From Betaproteobacteria bacterium (GTDB lineage Bacteria > Pseudomonadota > Gammaproteobacteria > Burkholderiales > Casimicrobiaceae), in NCBI GenBank assembly GCA_013298765.1, contig JAAFJA010000001.1, positions 1 through 64,000 of the forward strand: 64,000 nt of DNA, given 5' to 3'. A program made the translations under genes and the position numbers. The notes below the pieces were generated by a model. That model saw nothing but the letters and a program-made list of their open reading frames with translations. It was not told the DNA's origin and searched no databases. Positions 10,144 to 17,025 of this stretch are shown here, in pieces; the first letter of the stretch is position 1, and each line of letters opens with the position of its first letter.

Positions 10144-10407
10144 TCACTCGTAGTGCGACCACATGCGAAGCACCTTTACCGTTCTTTCCTTCTCAAGCAC
10201 TTCGTAGACAAGCCGATGTTGAATGTTGATGCGCCGCGAGTACGCGCCCGCGAGGTCCCCCACAAGCTTTTCGTACGGGGGTGGATTCTGGAAAGGATTC
10301 GATTCGAGGATCGCGAGCAACGCTTGTGCGCTGTCCTTTAGTCCCGATTGCGCAAGTTTTTTCGCGTCTTTCTGCGCGTGCTTCGTGAAAACGAGTTGCC
10401 AGGTCAC
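10144..10407 (-). CDS. yoeB: Txe/YoeB family toxin (ribosome-dependent mRNA interferase)
   Basis: An 87-residue RelE-superfamily toxin. YoeB proteins bind the ribosomal A site and cleave the mRNA codon there. Family hallmarks are visible: WQLVFTKHAQKDAKKL at the start, NPFQNPPPYEKL, the SRRINIQHRLVYEV strand pair, and the invariant C-terminal SHYE carrying the catalytic His. It lies 10 bases downstream of its antitoxin gene, so the two form one operon. Length and motifs are complete, suggesting an active toxin. Confidence 0.94.
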   Translation of the reverse strand: MTWQLVFTKHAQKDAKKLAQSGLKDSAQALLAILESNPFQNPPPYEKLVGDLAGAYSRRINIQHRLVYEVLEKERTVKVLRMWSHYE

Positions 10408-10417
10408 GAGCTACGAA

Positions 10418-10663
10418 CTACCAATCGAGCTTCTTCGAAAGTTTCTTGGTCGGCGTCGCCATACCGTCCTTGATCGATTCACGCATGCCGGGAATCGAGA
10501 GAAGATAGAGCGTTTCCTGGATCGCATTCCAATCCGATTCGGCGATAAGTACCGCATTGGCGCGCTTACCGGTGATCGAAATCGGCTCATGCGAATCTGC
10601 CGCTTCGTCGATGAGGCGGTACAGGTTTGCGCGGGCTTCGGAGGCGGTGAGAACGGTAGGCAT
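10418..10663 (-). CDS. yefM: YefM/Phd family antitoxin
   Basis: An 81-residue antitoxin from the ATG at 10663. The frame extends upstream, but the conserved N-terminus MPTVLTASEARANLYRLID fixes this start. The N-terminal half is the Phd/YefM DNA-binding fold (HEPISITGKRANAVLIAESDW) and the C-terminal helix (PTKKLSKKLDW) should wrap around and neutralise the toxin encoded next. It probably represses its own operon at the inverted repeat 10673-10688. Confidence 0.94.
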   Translation of the reverse strand: MPTVLTASEARANLYRLIDEAADSHEPISITGKRANAVLIAESDWNAIQETLYLLSIPGMRESIKDGMATPTKKLSKKLDW

Positions 10664-10672
10664 TGCATGAGC

Positions 10673-10688
10673 GTACGTTATTGCGTAC
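10673..10688 (-). promoter_or_regulatory. candidate toxin-antitoxin operator
   Basis: GTACG (10673-10677) and CGTAC (10684-10688) form an inverted repeat 10 bases upstream of the antitoxin ATG. YefM-type repressors are known to bind TGTAC-type palindromes, and the half-sites here match that core. A TTGACG further upstream on the reverse strand could be the -35 box. Confidence 0.5.
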
Positions 10689-10794
10689 AAGTCGTCAACC
10701 AGGTGAAGCCATACGACCAAATCAACCAAAAAAAGTACAACTCAACTTCGTAATCATGATAAACTTTAGTCACTTAAGAAATTGAGACCTACGT

Positions 10795-11517
10795 ATGACC
10801 ACTTCCGCTCGAAAGAAAAGCCCTCGTGCACCATCAACCGCGCTTGATGAAGCGCTGGAACGCGCTATGCGGCTTTATGACAAAGAAAGGAGGCACGCCG
10901 TACCGGTCGAACTTGCCGCGCAGGCATTGGGGTATAAGGGCGCGAAAAACGGCACTGCGTTAACCATGATCGCGACGTTAAGGTATTACGGCTTACTAGA
11001 TCGCCCCGAAGAAGGCATGCTCCGCGTTTCCGCGGACGTCGAGAATTACAAGTTCAATCCTTCCGACGAAGAACGAGCAAAGCTAAAGGTTAAGTGGCTA
11101 CAAGCCCCCACCGTGTTCTCAGATCTACTATCGATCTATGAGAAAAGCCTGCCTTCAGACGACACTCTGCGCTACGACCTAATCAAGCGTGGCTTTAACC
11201 CAGAATCTGCCGCCGAGTGCGCTGTGGTTTTCCGGCGATCTGTTGATTGGGCTGATTTCTTTAATCACTCGATTCCCATTCCCGTAGAAGTAGAACCCGA
11301 CAACACGGCACAGGTGGTGGTCGAAAGCACTGCTGCGCCGACTGGAGATGTGAGGTCACCGGTGATCACAAACGCAATCGCGAACATTGACGTCGACCGA
11401 ATACCAATCCGCCTCGAAGGAGGAAGAAGAGCCTGGATCGAGGTTCCCCTTCCCCTATACGAAAAGGACAAAGAGCGAATAAAAGCGCAAATTGATCTAC
11501 TTCTGACCGACGAATAA
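10795..11517 (+). CDS. hypothetical protein with winged-helix-like N-terminus
   Basis: A 240-residue soluble protein. Residues 15-85 (ALERAMRLYDKERRHAVPVELAAQALGY ... TLRYYGLLDRPEEGMLRVS) look like a helix-turn-helix/winged-helix domain of the kind annotated as DUF5343-like. The middle (about 100-155) is helical. The C-terminal part contains a beta segment (IPIRLEGGRRAWIEVPLPLYEKDKERIKAQIDLLL). It lies divergent from the toxin-antitoxin pair and ends in a strong hairpin. A regulatory or host-defence-associated role is possible but unproven. Similar proteins are often accessory genes. Confidence 0.7.
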   Translation: MTTSARKKSPRAPSTALDEALERAMRLYDKERRHAVPVELAAQALGYKGAKNGTALTMIATLRYYGLLDRPEEGMLRVSADVENYKFNPSDEERAKLKVKWLQAPTVFSDLLSIYEKSLPSDDTLRYDLIKRGFNPESAAECAVVFRRSVDWADFFNHSIPIPVEVEPDNTAQVVVESTAAPTGDVRSPVITNAIANIDVDRIPIRLEGGRRAWIEVPLPLYEKDKERIKAQIDLLLTDE

Positions 11518-11520
11518 AAA

Positions 11521-11545
11521 ACGCGCCAGGTACTAGCTGGCGCGT
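11521..11545 (+). terminator. intrinsic terminator-like hairpin
   Basis: A perfect 9-bp stem ACGCGCCAG / CTGGCGCGT with a 7-base loop starts 3 bases after the stop codon of the upstream gene. It is followed by only a short T-run, while the A-run before it provides a U-tract for the opposite strand, so it may work in both directions. Confidence 0.7.
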
Positions 11546-11666
11546 TTGACGAATCCCCCGGAGCAACGAATCCGCTGCCGTGGGGCCGGGACTTGCCCAA
11601 ATCGACCTGCGAATTCTCGCAGATGTGGCGCCGGTGTCAAAGGATTCCTATATTGGAGAACCAAAC

Positions 11667-11804
11667 ATGGTTGATTCAAGTAGCAAGGAAACCGCAGAGG
11701 GCGAACTCGTTTTCTGTCGGTGGTTTCGGCATCCCAAAACGGGAAAGCCGGTCTATCCGCGCAACGGTAAGGTTTTTGTGTTTCGCAAGAAGCCTAAAGA
11801 CTGA
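11667..11804 (+). CDS. small conserved-type hypothetical protein (45 residues)
   Basis: A 45-residue basic protein starting at ATG 11667 behind GGAGAA (11655-11660). The sequence VFCRWFRHPKTGKPVYPRNGKVFVF resembles small proteins with a C-R-x-x-R-H-x-x-T-G-K core that occur widely in proteobacteria without known function. There is no signal peptide. The good ribosome-binding site and strongly charged composition support real coding. Confidence 0.6.
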   Translation: MVDSSSKETAEGELVFCRWFRHPKTGKPVYPRNGKVFVFRKKPKD

Positions 11805-11815
11805 GTGAAGGAGCA

Positions 11816-11891
11816 GCCTGGATGCGAAAGTATCCAGGCGCTTTCCCTCACCCGCATAGCACGCGCTGCGGCCTCTCCCAACGGGAGAGGC
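11816..11891. repeat. REP-like palindromic cluster, copy 1
   Basis: GCCTGGAT / ATCCAGGC form a hairpin at 11816-11839. Next comes CCCTCACCCGC and then CCTCTCCC / GGGAGAGG (to 11891). The second part belongs to the same family as 28143-28252 and 53500-53607. It sits between the small hypothetical gene and the end of uraA, where it could end both convergent transcripts. Confidence 0.75.
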
Positions 11892-11897
11892 AAAAAA

Positions 11898-13166
11898 TCA
11901 GCGTTTGCGCAGCAACGCGTAAAGCAAAATCGCACCAAACGTCGCGGTACCGATGCCACCCATTTTGAAATCACCGAAGGCGAGCGTGTAATCGCCGGTG
12001 CCGAGGATGAGAGTGACGGCGGCGACGATCAAGTTCGTGTTGTCGCTAAAGTCGACTTTGTTATCGACCCAGATCTTTGCGCCTGCGACGGCGATCAACC
12101 CGAATACGACGATGGAGATGCCGCCCATCACAGCGAGCGGGATGGCTTGAATGAGCGCGCCGAATTTTGGGGAGAAGCCCAGGATGATCGCGATGACGGC
12201 GGCAATGACGAAGATAAGCGTTGAGTAAATTTTCGTGGCCGCCATCACGCCGATGTTCTCGGCGTACGTTGTCTGCCCTGTTCCGCCGACGCTGCCAGAA
12301 ACCATCGTTGCGACGCCGTCGCCAATGAAGGCGTTGCCCATCGATTGATCAAGGTTGCGCCCCGTCATCGCGGCGACCGCTTTCACGTGGCCCAGGTTTT
12401 CCGCGACGAGAATCAGCGCGACGGGCGCGATGAGAAGGATTGCGTTGCCGCTAAACGTGGGCGACACAAAATTCGGAATGCCAAACCATGCCGCTGCGGC
12501 GACGCCAGAGAGGTCGAACGGCTTACCTAAGCCCATGCCGTTCGCAAGGATCGCGTAGAGCACGGTCGCGATGATGAGCCCAACCAATATGAGCAGGCGT
12601 TGGACGAGCCCCGTCGTGTAAACCGCGACTAAGCCCACGCAGATGAATGTCACCGCTTGCATCCATGCATCGAACGGCGTCGGCGCCATGTTTTTGATCG
12701 GCACGGTCGCCAAGTTCAAACCGATGACTGCGACCACCGATCCAGTGACGACCGGCGGCATGAACTTCTCAATCCAGCCGACGCCGATTGCTTTCACTAA
12801 CAATCCGATAGCAACGATGACTGCACCGCAAACGATAATGCCGCCGAGCGCCACTGAGAGATTTGCATTTGGCCCCTTTCCCGCGTAGGCCGTCGCGGCG
12901 ATTACCACGCCGATGAATGCGAAGCTCGATCCCAAATAGCTCGGGATACGTCCGCCAACGATCAAATAGAAGAGCAGCGTTCCAACGCCGCTCATCAAGA
13001 TCGCAATGTTCGCGTCAAACCCCATGAGGATCGGCGCGAGCACCGTTGCGCCAAACATGGCGATCACGTGCTGCATACCCATGACGACGCTCGGGCCGTA
13101 GGCCAGTCGCTCGTCCGGCGCGACGACGCTGCCGCTAGTGTTTTCTTTCCAGCTAAAAAGTGACAT
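11898..13166 (-). CDS. uraA: uracil permease, NCS2 family
   Basis: A 422-residue inner-membrane nucleobase:cation symporter. Most of the length is hydrophobic, consistent with 14 membrane segments. Family marks include YGPSVVMGMQHVIAMFGATVLAPILMGFD near the N-terminus, the GRIPSYLGSSFAFIG re-entrant strand, VVTGSVVAVIGLNL, and GGTGQTTYAENIG where NCS2 carriers have their substrate-binding Glu. Overall it fits uracil-type carriers better than xanthine/urate ones. It is monocistronic here. Confidence 0.93.
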   Translation of the reverse strand: MSLFSWKENTSGSVVAPDERLAYGPSVVMGMQHVIAMFGATVLAPILMGFDANIAILMSGVGTLLFYLIVGGRIPSYLGSSFAFIGVVIAATAYAGKGPNANLSVALGGIIVCGAVIVAIGLLVKAIGVGWIEKFMPPVVTGSVVAVIGLNLATVPIKNMAPTPFDAWMQAVTFICVGLVAVYTTGLVQRLLILVGLIIATVLYAILANGMGLGKPFDLSGVAAAAWFGIPNFVSPTFSGNAILLIAPVALILVAENLGHVKAVAAMTGRNLDQSMGNAFIGDGVATMVSGSVGGTGQTTYAENIGVMAATKIYSTLIFVIAAVIAIILGFSPKFGALIQAIPLAVMGGISIVVFGLIAVAGAKIWVDNKVDFSDNTNLIVAAVTLILGTGDYTLAFGDFKMGGIGTATFGAILLYALLRKR

Positions 13167-13686
13167 GTAACGATCCCCCAGGATAAAAGGTTGCGATCAC
13201 GCGAACTGCGTGCAACGGATGAGTTGCGTTACCGGTCGCGCATCGTGTCGAGTTGACATTTGTTGTTGTAGCGATTCGCCGTCGTTGGCGCAACGATTTA
13301 GACAGCCTGAGGCATACAGGCAACAATTCAGGCTTGAGCCATTTTTAATTGAGGCTACATTTCATAAATCTTATTATCGATATAGCAATGAATCTGCTCT
13401 AGCCCCGGTGTATTGGGCACTAAAACAGATAGATGCAAATTGTTTGACGTCGAAATGTCGATGTTTTGTTCTGAACAAAGCTAGCGATTCCGCTACACTC
13501 GGGCCTGGCGATTAATGTTTCCCCAGCAGAATTTCGATAGTGGTTGGACAAACCGAACGCTTCGCCGCTCTTCATGTCTGAAGCAGTGTGCTTGATTTGC
13601 GCCAGATCGCCAACATTTAATCGTCGGGTGCAAGCGCCTTTAGAGCGCGCGCCAGTTTCACCGAGTCGCAGTCCACCGCGGACCCT
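13167..13686. other. 520-base intergenic region, AT-rich, divergent promoters
   Basis: This gap lies between the divergent uraA and folE genes and must hold both promoters. From about 13300 to 13480 it is much richer in A+T than its surroundings. It contains TAGCCCC-N8-GGGC (13399-13418) and a perfect palindrome TTTGTTC-T-GAACAAA (13465-13479) that could be an operator. No convincing gene is present; short frames have no ribosome-binding sites. Confidence 0.5.
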
Positions 13687-14445
13687 ATGAAAGCCTCCTT
13701 GATGTCCACAAACACCACCGCCCCCGCTGTTTCGGCCCGAGAAAACGCTGAACGCGATCTTGCCGCGATGTCGGCCTCCGAGCGCGTTCGCGCACGAATA
13801 CACGCGTCCGGCCGACGCTTCCACGCCAACGACAACATCAGCGAATTTGTGCGCGAAGGTGAAGTGGCAGAGCTTCAAAGCGAAGTCGAAGCGAAGATGC
13901 GCGAGGTCTTGAAGTCGCTCGTGATCGATACCGAAAGCGATCACAACACGCAAGACACCGCAAAGCGCGTCGCCAAGATGTACATGAACGAAGTATTTCG
14001 TGGCCGCTACGTTGCACAGCCGCCAGTCACCGAATTCCCCAACGTTGAGCACTTGAATGAGCTGATGATCGTCGGGCCGATCACGGTGCGCTCAGCTTGC
14101 TCTCATCACTTCTGTCCGATCATGGGGCGTATTTGGGTGGGCGTGATGCCCAATCAACATTCGAATCTGATCGGGCTTTCAAAGTACGCGCGGCTTGCCG
14201 ATTGGGTGATGAGCCGTCCGCAAATTCAGGAAGAAGCGGTCACAATGCTCGCCAACCTGCTGCAAGAAAAAATTCAACCAGACGGACTCGCGCTCGTGAT
14301 GGAAGCCGATCACTTCTGCATGCACTGGCGCGGCGTGAAAGACACCAATTCAAAAATGATAAACAGCGTGATGCGCGGGTCTTTCTTGAAAGATGCGAAC
14401 TTGCGTCGCGAGTTCCTCGCGCTTGTCGACAGCAGAAAGGCTTAA
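13687..14445 (+). CDS. folE: GTP cyclohydrolase I
   Basis: FolE converts GTP to 7,8-dihydroneopterin triphosphate, the entry step to tetrahydrofolate and other pterins. The 252-residue protein has the zinc/active-site region SACSHHFCPIMGRIWVGVMP, GLSKYARLADWVMSRPQIQEE, and the second zinc Cys in ADHFCMHWRGVKD. The N-terminal 60 residues are an extension beyond the minimal enzyme. The ATG at 13687 has GCGGA upstream and is preferred over the ATG at 13702. A BLUF photoreceptor gene begins 3 bases after its stop codon, so the two are almost certainly co-transcribed and translationally coupled. Confidence 0.93.
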   Translation: MKASLMSTNTTAPAVSARENAERDLAAMSASERVRARIHASGRRFHANDNISEFVREGEVAELQSEVEAKMREVLKSLVIDTESDHNTQDTAKRVAKMYMNEVFRGRYVAQPPVTEFPNVEHLNELMIVGPITVRSACSHHFCPIMGRIWVGVMPNQHSNLIGLSKYARLADWVMSRPQIQEEAVTMLANLLQEKIQPDGLALVMEADHFCMHWRGVKDTNSKMINSVMRGSFLKDANLRREFLALVDSRKA

Positions 14446-14448
14446 ACA

Positions 14449-14877
14449 ATGTTAGTTCGCCTCGTATACGTCAGTCGCGCCAGCGAAATTTACACACCGC
14501 AAACGTTTGAAGCCATCCTCGCGTCGTCCCGCAAAAATAACCCGTCAAACGGAATCACCGGGGTACTCTGCACCAATGGGTTTATCTTTTTGCAGATGCT
14601 CGAGGGCGGTAGAAAAGAAGTGAATGAAACGTTCTGTCGGATCGCCAAAGACAGCCGCCATCACGACGTACAGATTTTGCATTTCGAAGAAATCACAGAG
14701 AGAAAATTCGCCAGTTGGTCGATGGGCAAAGTAAGCTTTGATCGAGTAAATCTCGCGATCCTCTTGAAACACTCGGCCAAGGCGGTTCTCGATCCTTATT
14801 CGGTGTCAGGCGGCGTGTCAGTCGCGTTACTGGAAGAGCTGATGGCCACGGCAAATATCGCCGGGAAAACCGACTAA
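14449..14877 (+). CDS. BLUF-domain blue-light photoreceptor
   Basis: A 142-residue single-domain BLUF (FAD-binding, blue-light-using) protein. The flavin-site residues are all present: Tyr7 in RLVYVSRA, Asn30/31 in RKNNPSNGITGVL, Gln49 in FIFLQMLEG, and Trp90/Met92 in SWSMGKV. About 45 residues after the core form the usual C-terminal helices, and no output domain follows. It must act through a partner protein or by altering a neighbouring activity. It is the second gene of a tight operon with folE and ends at a strong terminator. Confidence 0.95.
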   Translation: MLVRLVYVSRASEIYTPQTFEAILASSRKNNPSNGITGVLCTNGFIFLQMLEGGRKEVNETFCRIAKDSRHHDVQILHFEEITERKFASWSMGKVSFDRVNLAILLKHSAKAVLDPYSVSGGVSVALLEELMATANIAGKTD

Positions 14878-14934
14878 GCGCCATCACTTAGCCTAGCGTC
14901 GCTCGCGATTCGTGAGTGCGGCAACAGAGAAATG

Positions 14935-14960
14935 AAAAAGCCCCGCGTGCGGGGCTTTTT
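14935..14960. terminator. strong intrinsic terminator, bidirectional
   Basis: AAAAAGCCCCGC and GCGGGGCTTTTT form a 12-bp stem around a 2-base loop, with T-runs on both strands. It separates the folE-BLUF operon from the convergent IPTL-CTERM gene and can serve both. Confidence 0.93.
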
Positions 14961-14975
14961 TCTGATCACCGAAGA

Positions 14976-15836
14976 TTACGCCTCGCGATTGCCACGGCGC
15001 AGGCGTAGGCCACCCCAAACACCCAAACTCAACACAAGCGTTGCGCCTGCGAACGCGCTGAGCGTCGGAATTGTTTGGGCTTGCGCTACGAAAGTCGTTG
15101 TTGCACCCCCACCAAGGATGAATGGGCGCGGCGGCACAGAACCGTCATTCGCCAGCACCTGAAGGCCGCCGAAAGTGCCGCCAAATGTGTTATGGCACGG
15201 TCCGGTATTGATGTTGGCATTGGTAATCGTAGGGAACGCAGATGCGCCGGCAGCGGTTAGTGTCGCGCCCGGATCGGCTTCGCAGGTCGAACTTAACGTG
15301 ATCCCGGGAACAAGCGTCGCTAACCAAGTGTAAGAGCCAGTATGGCCGAGAAGCCCGCCGCCCGCCGCCACATAGTTGGAAATCGCCGTCGCGCCCGCAG
15401 CCCAAGCAGCTTCTTCTGCCGAATCCACACCGTTACCCGCGCCATCCCCAGGGTAGACGATAACTAAAGGTCGATTGGTGCCTGCTGCAAGACCTGACAG
15501 ATAGGTCGTGATCGATGCTGCTGTGTTGATACAGGTTACCGTACGCGACGGTGTGAGCGCCTGACCAGGCCAGTAAACCGCCCCGCAACTATCACCGCCC
15601 GTGCTTGTCGAAGGTGCAGCACCCAAAACGACGATGGTTCCGTCGTTGGAAGGGTAGGTCGACTGAGCAACGAGGTTGGACAACGCGTTTTGGATGTAGA
15701 GCCAACCGTCGATATTTGCCGTACCGCTCCAGCTACCGTGATCGTTTAGATCATCGCCGCCAAGAATGACTGGGCCAGCGCAAATCGAACCCATTGTGAT
15801 TGCCGCCAAAGCAGCAGCGCAAAATTTTCGCAACAT
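14976..15836 (-). CDS. IPTL-CTERM sorting-domain secreted protein
   Basis: A 286-residue exported protein; the ATG at 15836, behind GGGGGA, gives a signal peptide MLRKFCAAALAAITMGSICA. The mature part begins PVILGGDDLNDHGSW and includes IVYPGDGAGNGVDSAEEAAW and GGGLLGHTGSYTWLA, suggesting a ThuA/glutamine-amidotransferase-like or von Willebrand-like fold; I cannot assign an activity. The C-terminus IPTLSAFAGATLVLSLGVWG followed by a basic tail RLRRGNREA is a clear IPTL-CTERM sorting signal: motif, membrane helix, then Arg cluster. It is therefore expected to be processed and retained at the cell envelope. The sorting enzyme is not in the window. Confidence 0.85.
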   Translation of the reverse strand: MLRKFCAAALAAITMGSICAGPVILGGDDLNDHGSWSGTANIDGWLYIQNALSNLVAQSTYPSNDGTIVVLGAAPSTSTGGDSCGAVYWPGQALTPSRTVTCINTAASITTYLSGLAAGTNRPLVIVYPGDGAGNGVDSAEEAAWAAGATAISNYVAAGGGLLGHTGSYTWLATLVPGITLSSTCEADPGATLTAAGASAFPTITNANINTGPCHNTFGGTFGGLQVLANDGSVPPRPFILGGGATTTFVAQAQTIPTLSAFAGATLVLSLGVWGGLRLRRGNREA

Positions 15837-16101
15837 ATATCCCCCGGGAAAAAATAATCTACAAATTACTAAGACGCAATTGGAAGCCAAATCACGCCAA
15901 AGTTCGAACAGCAAGTGAAAGTTTACTAAGAAAGTTCTCCATTTGCGCTGTCGCCTTGCCCGCTTAGAGCCTTACAGCCGCGGTTTCGCGATTAGCGCAT
16001 GATGATTCGCCTACAGCTTTGAACGAAACCGAGGCGATTCCCTCTTGTGTTGAAAGCGCAACTCAACAAACTACATGCACTGTAAGTGCACGGCCTCGAG
16101 T

Positions 16102-16827
16102 TCAACTCTTCTTGCCCTCGTCCTTCAAAGCCTCGAGCGTTGCCAAGTTGAGTTTGTCAACAAGTGACTTAACTTCGCTCATCTCCAGCCCTTCAGCTTC
16201 AACTTCCACCAAAAAGCGCTTACCCACAACGGTTTGAACCTCGGCCCGCTTGCTCGACTTACTCCACTTTTCATGAACGCGGCGCCCCGCAACCGTGGTC
16301 GTTTTCTCGTAACCGTCACTGCTTTCTTTGTCCACCTCGATATTCAGCCAAACGTGCGCGAGTGCGAATGGGCCTGCGAGCGAGCCGGGATCCACGATTT
16401 CGAAGCGGACGCGCTTTGCGCCATCTTTCGAGCGAAATGAGCGCTTCGCTTCGGAAACCGAAATACCAAACGCATTGTTCTTCGAACCCTCGCTCTCGCC
16501 TGTCTCAAAGCCCGCCAGCTCCGCTGGAAGCGCTTCCTTGAGTTTTCGAAAGTCCACGGGCTCGTAGCTAACTGCGCCTACCGCGCCCGCGGCGCCGCTC
16601 GCAGCGCCGCCTAGAGCGCCCAGCGCCTTCATCGCTTCGCCCACAGCCGCGCCAACATCGCCTTTTTGGGCGGCCGCCTCGGCGCGCTTGCCCGCCTCTT
16701 CCATTTGCTTAGCGGCTTCTTCTAGCTTTTTGGTGGCTTGCTCTCGTGCAACCTGTTCCGGCGACGGGCCGCAGGCAACCAAAAGAGACGCGACAACAGA
16801 GACCGTAAAAAGAGAGGCTGACTTCAT
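16102..16827 (-). CDS. predicted lipoprotein
   Basis: A 241-residue protein with a type-II signal peptide: MKSASLFTVSVVASLLVAC, lipidated Cys at residue 19. A helical Ala/Glu/Lys-rich segment (EQATKKLEEAAKQMEEAGKRAE) follows, probably a coiled coil. Next is a Gly/Ala linker and then a mixed alpha/beta domain from about residue 90 (YEPVDFRKLKEALPAELAGF). No enzymatic motif is visible. An alternative start 4 codons upstream makes a less typical signal peptide. It may belong to a conserved betaproteobacterial lipoprotein family, but the function is unknown. Confidence 0.8.
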   Translation of the reverse strand: MKSASLFTVSVVASLLVACGPSPEQVAREQATKKLEEAAKQMEEAGKRAEAAAQKGDVGAAVGEAMKALGALGGAASGAAGAVGAVSYEPVDFRKLKEALPAELAGFETGESEGSKNNAFGISVSEAKRSFRSKDGAKRVRFEIVDPGSLAGPFALAHVWLNIEVDKESSDGYEKTTTVAGRRVHEKWSKSSKRAEVQTVVGKRFLVEVEAEGLEMSEVKSLVDKLNLATLEALKDEGKKS

Positions 16828-17025
16828 GTGATTCAACAATCCAAAATGCTTTAACTAATGCAATAGACGGATTCGGAGGGTCGTTAACGACAACACTTCG
16901 AGTCCGACGATATCGGTCAAACCAGGGACACCTTTAGTAATACGCACGCGCGGAGCATCACAATGTTTCTCCCCAAGGAATGCGCTGCGCAGATGACGCT
17001 CGCAGTCACTTTTGACGTCAGATCT

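Noticed and set aside
11521-11640. Structured RNA or tRNA-like sequence after the hypothetical gene
   Set aside because: Only the terminator hairpin is convincing. The rest does not fold into a cloverleaf and lacks the conserved T-loop GTTCGA.
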